8,661 nt of DNA from positions 1-8,661 of the forward strand of contig CAYFJO010000447.1 of assembly GCA_964343305.1 (NCBI GenBank), written 5' to 3'. Within the stretch, counting starts at the first letter, position 1. The number at the start of each line of letters is the position of its first letter. Shown one piece after another: positions 4,759-8,661 of the stretch. The DNA comes from CAYFJO01 sp964343305 (GTDB taxonomy: Bacteria; Planctomycetota; Planctomycetia; Pirellulales; Pirellulaceae). The notes beneath the pieces are model-generated. The model was not told the origin of the DNA. It worked only from the letters and a program-made list of their open reading frames with translations, and did no database searches. Both the position numbers and the translations under genes were made by a program.

Positions 4759-5424
4759 ATGAGAATTTCCGACTCTCACGCTGCGCGCGCACCGCGCCGC
4801 CCTGTGACCGTTTCTACGTGTTTGTTTTTGGTTGTCGCCTTGTGGTCGACGGCCAACTCGGCTCAACCCGAATTGCACGTCGTCCAAATCGAAGAAGATT
4901 GGGAATTGGTGGTCGATCAGCCGGATGCCAATAGCACGGCACCCCAAGTCGTCTGTTCGTTTTCACCCGTGGGCAACGTTGACTCGTTTCACGCGACGCT
5001 GGAGATCAACCATCAGAACCTTCCCAACTTTGCTTCCGGTGGTCTGCAATTGCAGCTTTGGGACGGCGAGTCTCCGTTGGATTCGCGCCCGTTTAACAAC
5101 GACTCGGTAATGGACACGGCGGGCGAGGTTGTGCGTTGGACCCAGTCGATACGCATCCACGATGGTCGACTGACGTTTCAGATCACGAACGGCCACTCGA
5201 CGACCTGGCGAGATTTTGGAGGGACTGGGTTCTTACGAGTCCGAACGACAACGCGGCTGACGAACCTGGACGGCTACAACCCGGACGTGTCGGCGGATCA
5301 TTCCGGTGTCTCGTATGCCGCGAATCACGTGAAGACGTTGGCGTTGAAGGAAGTGCGGGCACATCTTTCGGACGGTCAAGTGATCAAGTACACCGCAAAC
5401 AGAATTGTTCATTCACAGGAGTAA
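4759..5424 (+). CDS. Exported protein of unknown function, 221 aa, under c-di-GMP riboswitch control
   Basis: GAGGA (4745-4749) lies about 9 nt before ATG 4759. The N-terminus has a basic stretch (RAPRRP), a hydrophobic core (TVSTCLFLVVALWS) and a likely signal-peptidase site around residues 32-35 (TANSA before QPE). The mature part of about 186 aa looks beta-rich and soluble, with motifs EEDWELVV, APQVVCSFSP, NFASGGLQLQLWDG, GEVVRWTQSI, TTWRDFGG and LTNLDGYNPDVS. It resembles a planctomycete family of secreted proteins that I remember only as uncharacterised. There is no lipobox, sortase motif or membrane anchor after the signal peptide, so it should be periplasmic or extracellular. It is preceded by riboswitch copy 2 and followed after 116 nt by a Tad-domain gene on the same strand, suggesting a shared transcript and a surface or pilus-related role; that role is inference. 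Confidence 0.85.
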   Translation: MRISDSHAARAPRRPVTVSTCLFLVVALWSTANSAQPELHVVQIEEDWELVVDQPDANSTAPQVVCSFSPVGNVDSFHATLEINHQNLPNFASGGLQLQLWDGESPLDSRPFNNDSVMDTAGEVVRWTQSIRIHDGRLTFQITNGHSTTWRDFGGTGFLRVRTTTRLTNLDGYNPDVSADHSGVSYAANHVKTLALKEVRAHLSDGQVIKYTANRIVHSQE

Positions 5425-5516
5425 TTGTTGGTTGTAGCGCGCGGGGCGAGAAAGCGCGACGGGGTGGCAAAGCACGGTTTGCAAAGCGAGGTTTGAGAAA
5501 GCCGTGCCACAACAAT
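5425..5516. repeat. Structured intergenic element with tandem 14-bp repeat and inverted ends
   Basis: ATTGTTG (5424-5430) and CAACAAT (5510-5516) are perfect inverted ends. Inside are CGCGC / GCGCG (5438-5442 and 5454-5458), an exact tandem pair GCAAAGCACGGTTT-GCAAAGCGAGGTTT (5467-5494, two mismatches), and GCACGG / CCGTGC (5472-5477 and 5502-5507). It separates the exported-protein gene from the Tad gene and may be a small palindromic insertion or an mRNA processing structure. Confidence 0.5.
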
Positions 5517-5540
5517 ACCTATCCACGCAGGAGTCGCACC

Positions 5541-6686
5541 ATGACACGCCCCCGTCGCCATCGAAATCGCAAAGGCACCATTCTCGTCCTAGCCGCCTTT
5601 ATGTTGGTCGTGCTGTTCGCCGTCCTGATGCTGGCCGTCGACCTCGGATATCTCTATGTCACTCAAACGCAAATGCAACGCACGGCCGATGCCGCAGCGA
5701 TTGCCGCCGTCTGGGAACTGGTCGACGAAGATGCCTTGGCCGGCAATCCTGATCCGAACCAGCTCGAAACGAATGCTCGTGCCGAAGCCGCCGAATTCGC
5801 CGGATACAACGAGGTGCTGAAACAAGTCACCCAGCTTGGCCAAACTGACGTCGTCGTCGGCTACTTGGCTGATCCGTCCGATCCCAACGAAGCAATCGAC
5901 ACCAGCGGCAACAATACGCCTAACGTCGTCCGTGTGACCGTTTGTCGCACCGACCAACAGAACGGCGCGGTGCCGTTGTACTTCGCGCCGCTGCTGGGAA
6001 TCGCCGACGCGGAAGTGCAAACCGAAGCAACCGCGGCATTGTTGTACAACTTTGGCGGCTTCCAGGCACCGTCAAACGGCGGCAACCTGGGGATGCTTCC
6101 CTTCGCACTTGACCAACTAACCTGGGACGACATGATGACCAATGGCATCGGAACGGACGACTGGACCTGGGACGAAGTCAACAAAGAAATCAGTTCCGGT
6201 GCCGATGGCATTCTAGAAGTCAACCTCTATCCCCAAGGTACGGGCTCGCCCGGCAACCGCGGCACGGTCGACATTGGCAGCAACAACAACAGCACTGCCG
6301 ACATCGCTCGCCAAATCACCGACGGTGTGACGCCCGCCGACCTCGCCTTTCACGGCGGCTCGCTGGAACTGGACGAAGACGGCGAGTTGGAATTGAATGC
6401 CGACACGGGCATCAGCGCCGGCGTCAAAGACGAACTCGCCTCCATCAAAGGCGAGCCGCGCATCATCCCGATTTTCGCATCGGTCTCCGGCAACGGCAAC
6501 AACGCCCAATACGTCATCATCCAATTCGTCGGCGTGAGGATCATGGACGTGAAATTGACCGGCAAGATGAGTGGCAAGCGGGTAATCATCCAACCCGCCA
6601 ATATCATCACGGGTGGCGGCATCCCATCGAGTGCAACGTCTCCGACAAGCCAATTCGTGTATTCACCGGGATGGCTCATTCGATGA
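5541..6686 (+). CDS. Tad/TadG-like membrane-anchored pilus-assembly-related protein, 381 aa
   Basis: The start is ATG 5541, with AGGAG (5529-5533) 7 nt upstream; the frame is open further up but overlaps the previous gene. Residues 3-11 are strongly basic (RPRRHRNRK), then G12, a single transmembrane helix (about 13-35, ILVLAAFMLVVLFAVLMLAV) and DLGYLYVTQTQMQRTADAAA. This is the classic N-terminal Tad domain of TadE/TadG-like proteins of the Flp pilus locus (AVDLG, then LQxxADAAALA). The remaining 310 residues are predicted extracytoplasmic, acidic, Gly/Asn-rich and beta-prone (VRVTVCRT, PLYFAPLLGI, ATAALLYNFGG, then a C-terminal IIPIFASVSG). No von Willebrand A domain or MIDAS motif is seen. 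Other tad genes (ATPase, TadB/C, secretin) are not in the window. It is likely co-transcribed with the exported protein gene and hence possibly under c-di-GMP control. Confidence 0.82.
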   Translation: MTRPRRHRNRKGTILVLAAFMLVVLFAVLMLAVDLGYLYVTQTQMQRTADAAAIAAVWELVDEDALAGNPDPNQLETNARAEAAEFAGYNEVLKQVTQLGQTDVVVGYLADPSDPNEAIDTSGNNTPNVVRVTVCRTDQQNGAVPLYFAPLLGIADAEVQTEATAALLYNFGGFQAPSNGGNLGMLPFALDQLTWDDMMTNGIGTDDWTWDEVNKEISSGADGILEVNLYPQGTGSPGNRGTVDIGSNNNSTADIARQITDGVTPADLAFHGGSLELDEDGELELNADTGISAGVKDELASIKGEPRIIPIFASVSGNGNNAQYVIIQFVGVRIMDVKLTGKMSGKRVIIQPANIITGGGIPSSATSPTSQFVYSPGWLIR

Positions 6687-6747
6687 GGTGGATTACAGAG
6701 AATCCAAAACGCGCTAGAGCACATATTCCGCAAGCACGCGGCCAAGC
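6687..6747. other. Convergent intergenic gap, no clear terminator
   Basis: Only 61 nt separate the stop codons of the Tad gene and guaA. The best inverted repeat is GGATT-acagag-AATCC (5 bp) without a T-run on either side, so no convincing bidirectional terminator is seen. Confidence 0.4.
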
Positions 6748-8331
6748 CTACTCCCATTCAATCGTGGCTGGTGGTTTGCTGCTGATGTCGTAGCAGACGC
6801 GGTTGACGCCCTTGACTTCGTTAATCACGCGGGTCGAAATCTTGGCCAGCAATTCATACGGCAAGTGGCTCCAGTCCGCCGTCATGAAATCATCCGTATC
6901 AACGCAGCGGACCGCGATCGCGTTTTCGTACGTGCGGGCGTCGCCCATCACGCCGACGCTTTGAACCGGCAGCAGCACGGCGAACGCTTGGGATGTTTGA
7001 CGATAAAGTCCGGCGGCTTTGATTTCTTCGACGACGATCGCGTCGGCTTCACGCAACACGTCCAGCCGGTCTTTGGTCACTTCGCCTAAGCAACGAACCG
7101 CCAGGCCCGGACCGGGAAAGGGGTGACGCCAAACCAGGTCTTCCGGCAGTCCAAGCTCCAGACCCAGCCGGCGAACTTCGTCTTTGAACAAGTCGCGCAA
7201 CGGTTCGATTAATTCGAAACCAAGCTCGTCCGGCAGTCCGCCGACGTTGTGATGCAGCTTAATCGTCGCGGCAGGGCCATCGGGCGCGGCACCGCTTTCG
7301 ATGACGTCCGGATACAACGTCCCTTGAGCTAGGAATCGCGCGTCTTCGATTTTTTCCGCTTCCTCTTTGAAACACTCGATAAATTCGTATCCGATGCGTC
7401 GCCGTTTTTCTTGAGGTTCCGCGATGTCGGCCAACGCCGCCAGGAATCTCTCTTCGCCGGCCACCACGTGCAAATCAGCCTTAAAGTGGTTGGTGAATTC
7501 GGCGATTACCGATTCTTGTTCCGATTTTCGCAGCAGACCGTTGTCGACCAGGATGCAGGAAAGTTGCGGGCCGATCGCCTTATACAGCAGCGCCGCAGTG
7601 ACCGACGAATCCACGCCGCCGGACAAGCCGCAAATGACGCGCGAATCGCCCACCTGCTCGCGGATCCGCTCAATCGTTTGCTTGGCAAAATCGCCGAGGT
7701 GCCAGGTTCCGTTGCACTCGCAAATGACGGTCAAGAAATTGTGCAAAATGGTTCCGCCCAACGGTGTGTGTGTCACTTCCGGGTGAAACTGCAAACCGTA
7801 GATCGGCAACTCTTCGTGCTTGACCGCCGCAATGGGGCATGTGCTGGTTTTGGCCAGCGGCACGAAATGGTCGGCGACTCGCGCAACCTGATCGCCGTGA
7901 CTCATCCACACCTGCGTTTCGTCCGGGATGCCGGCGAACAGGTCGTCATGCTGGGTCACCTGGCATTGGGCTCGCCCGTATTCCCGCGACTCGGTGCTAT
8001 CGACCTCTCCGCCCAAAGCCTGGCAGGCCAATTGCATGCCGTAGCAGATTCCCAGGACCGGAATGCCGAGGTTGAAAATCTCGTCGTTACAGTGCGGTGC
8101 CTCTTGTTCGTAGACGCTGGACGGACCACCGGACAGGATTAACCCTTTGGGATCGTGTTGCTTGATTTGTTCCGCGGAAATGTCGTGCCGAACGATTTCG
8201 CAGTAAACGTTTTGTTCGCGGACTCGGCGGGCGATCAGTTGTGAATATTGCGAACCGAAGTCGAGCACCAGCACGCGTTCGTCAGCGACGCTGCGCTCGG
8301 TGGCTTCGGCGGATTGGGCGAGCGTTGTCAT
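6748..8331 (-). CDS. guaA: GMP synthase (glutamine-hydrolysing), 527 aa
   Basis: Converts XMP, ATP and glutamine to GMP, AMP, PPi and glutamate, the last step of de novo GMP synthesis, in the cytoplasm. The N-terminal class I glutamine amidotransferase has VLDFGSQYSQLIARR, the oxyanion segment SGGPSSV, nucleophile Cys96 in GICYGMQ, and His183 and Glu185 in GLQFHPEVTH. The ATP pyrophosphatase domain has the PP-loop GLSGGVDSSV (about 235-244). The C-terminal dimerisation domain has FPGPGLAVR and ends KPPATIEWE as expected. Length matches the family (525 aa in E. coli). The start is set at Met4 of the longest frame (ATG 8331-8329): the AAGGA before it lies 8 nt away, whereas the first ATG at 8340 overlaps that site. 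The leader contains an intrinsic-terminator hairpin. The gene is convergent with the Tad gene. Confidence 0.97.
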   Translation of the reverse strand: MTTLAQSAEATERSVADERVLVLDFGSQYSQLIARRVREQNVYCEIVRHDISAEQIKQHDPKGLILSGGPSSVYEQEAPHCNDEIFNLGIPVLGICYGMQLACQALGGEVDSTESREYGRAQCQVTQHDDLFAGIPDETQVWMSHGDQVARVADHFVPLAKTSTCPIAAVKHEELPIYGLQFHPEVTHTPLGGTILHNFLTVICECNGTWHLGDFAKQTIERIREQVGDSRVICGLSGGVDSSVTAALLYKAIGPQLSCILVDNGLLRKSEQESVIAEFTNHFKADLHVVAGEERFLAALADIAEPQEKRRRIGYEFIECFKEEAEKIEDARFLAQGTLYPDVIESGAAPDGPAATIKLHHNVGGLPDELGFELIEPLRDLFKDEVRRLGLELGLPEDLVWRHPFPGPGLAVRCLGEVTKDRLDVLREADAIVVEEIKAAGLYRQTSQAFAVLLPVQSVGVMGDARTYENAIAVRCVDTDDFMTADWSHLPYELLAKISTRVINEVKGVNRVCYDISSKPPATIEWE

Positions 8332-8358
8332 GAGATCCATCCTTGTGGCCCGAAACGG

Positions 8359-8385
8359 AAAAATCCCGCCGGCAATCGGCGGGAT
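8359..8385 (-). terminator. Intrinsic terminator / attenuator candidate in the guaA leader
   Basis: Read on the minus strand, ATCCCGCCG (8385-8377) pairs perfectly with CGGCGGGAT (8371-8363) around a 5-nt loop, followed by a run of five T (8363-8359). It lies only about 28 nt before the guaA start and downstream of the TATAAT promoter candidate, so it would act as an attenuator. It may instead end transcripts from an upstream gene, with read-through feeding guaA. Confidence 0.65.
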
Positions 8386-8399
8386 CTCGGAAACGGAGA

Positions 8400-8428
8400 A
8401 TTATAGAATTTGGCGATTGAACCTGCCA
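8400..8428 (-). promoter_or_regulatory. Candidate guaA promoter
   Basis: On the minus strand a perfect TATAAT (8405-8400) is preceded, 17 nt away, by TGGCAG (8428-8423), a poor -35. Transcription would start near 8393, giving a leader of about 60 nt. The -35 abuts the base of the large hairpin at 8427-8486. Confidence 0.45.
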
Positions 8429-8486
8429 GTAGGTTGTTCGCCAACTTCCGAAGGCTTCTTCGACTTCGGAAGTTTGGGCCCTACTG
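8427..8486. repeat. 60-nt long imperfect hairpin
   Basis: CAGTAGG (8427-8433) pairs with CCTACTG (8480-8486), GCC with GGC, and AACTTCCGAAG (8443-8453) perfectly with CTTCGGAAGTT (8464-8474), with small bulges between, closing on a 10-nt loop. There is no T-run. It may be a mobile palindrome or a transcriptional barrier upstream of guaA. Confidence 0.65.
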
Positions 8487-8501
8487 AGACTATGATGCAA
8501 G

Positions 8502-8521
8502 TTGGCAACACTCGTTGCCAA
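8502..8521. repeat. 8-bp perfect hairpin TTGGCAAC-actc-GTTGCCAA
   Basis: A perfect inverted repeat with a 4-nt loop, no poly-T on either strand. It lies between guaA and the right edge. No gene is seen in 8341-8661. Confidence 0.5.
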
Positions 8522-8615
8522 ATCTCAACAGCCAACACGCCCCTTTTAACGCGATGGGCAGAAAACTATCATGAAATCTCTTTCTGTGGACAAAAAAATC
8601 GGCATGGTTCAAAAA

Positions 8616-8661
8616 GGGGTCAGGTACCGTTGTGCCAAGCACCCTTCGGGCCGTTCCGGCA
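8616..8661. repeat. GGGGTCAGGTACC-type repeat, cut by the right edge
   Basis: GGGGTCAGGTACC (8616-8628) is followed by a foldable GTGCC...CCCTTCGGG...GGCA segment. From memory, sequences of this type recur in planctomycete genomes, often near IS200-like or REP-associated transposases; none is visible here. The element is incomplete. Confidence 0.4.

Noticed and set aside
4442..4947. Minus-strand frame of 161 codons across the riboswitch and gene start
   Set aside because: Antisense to the riboswitch and the exported-protein gene, with no ribosome binding site.
5136..5540. Upstream extension of the Tad-domain frame
   Set aside because: Overlaps the exported-protein gene in another frame; the clear ribosome binding site and basic N-terminus plus helix place the start at 5541.
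7411..8142. 243-codon open frame on the plus strand
   Set aside because: Lies entirely antisense to guaA, with the biased composition of a shadow frame; guaA is certain.

Overview
The window looks like chromosomal DNA of a member of the Planctomycetota, probably related to Rhodopirellula or the Pirellulales. This rests on recognised protein types (a secreted beta-rich family, a Tad-domain protein with this N-terminus, a four-helix-bundle 'suffix' protein, a 72-aa 'PFQPF' orphan) and on the many GTAGCT...AGCTAC and GGGGTCAG-type intergenic palindromes. That is inference from remembered families; no rRNA or other marker is present.

Left part (1 to about 4430) is decaying or accessory DNA. A minus-strand frame runs off the left edge, with a stop at codon 5 if it starts at 426. 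A plus-strand small membrane protein gene (446-798) is broken by one stop and two apparent +1 shifts. An intact 260-aa minus-strand orphan lies at 822-1604. A sparse stretch follows, holding a 59-codon ORF and a strong hairpin. Next are a 3'-truncated metallo-beta-lactamase-fold gene (2137-2574) abutting a 111-bp inverted-repeat element, a 72-aa minus-strand orphan, and a four-helix-bundle gene with an in-frame TGA and a non-homologous 3' end.

Central part (4095-6686) is the most interesting. Two c-di-GMP-I (GEMM-I) riboswitch aptamers lie about 330 bp apart, each preceded by a TTGACA-type promoter candidate. The first is followed by a 28-codon remnant that aligns in frame with the start of the real gene after the second. 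The leader, riboswitch and gene start were therefore duplicated, and one gene copy was lost. The second riboswitch precedes an exported 221-aa protein of unknown function, followed 116 nt later by a Tad/TadG-like membrane-anchored protein. The likely logic is that c-di-GMP, through the riboswitch, controls a surface or pilus-related pair. The second leader also carries an extra structured block of about 80 nt and overlapping alternative stems just before the ribosome binding site.

Right part (6748-8661) carries guaA (GMP synthase) on the minus strand, convergent with the Tad gene. Its short leader contains an intrinsic-terminator hairpin between a TATAAT promoter and the start codon. Upstream are a large imperfect hairpin, a small one, and the start of a GGGGTCAGGTACC-type repeat cut by the window edge.
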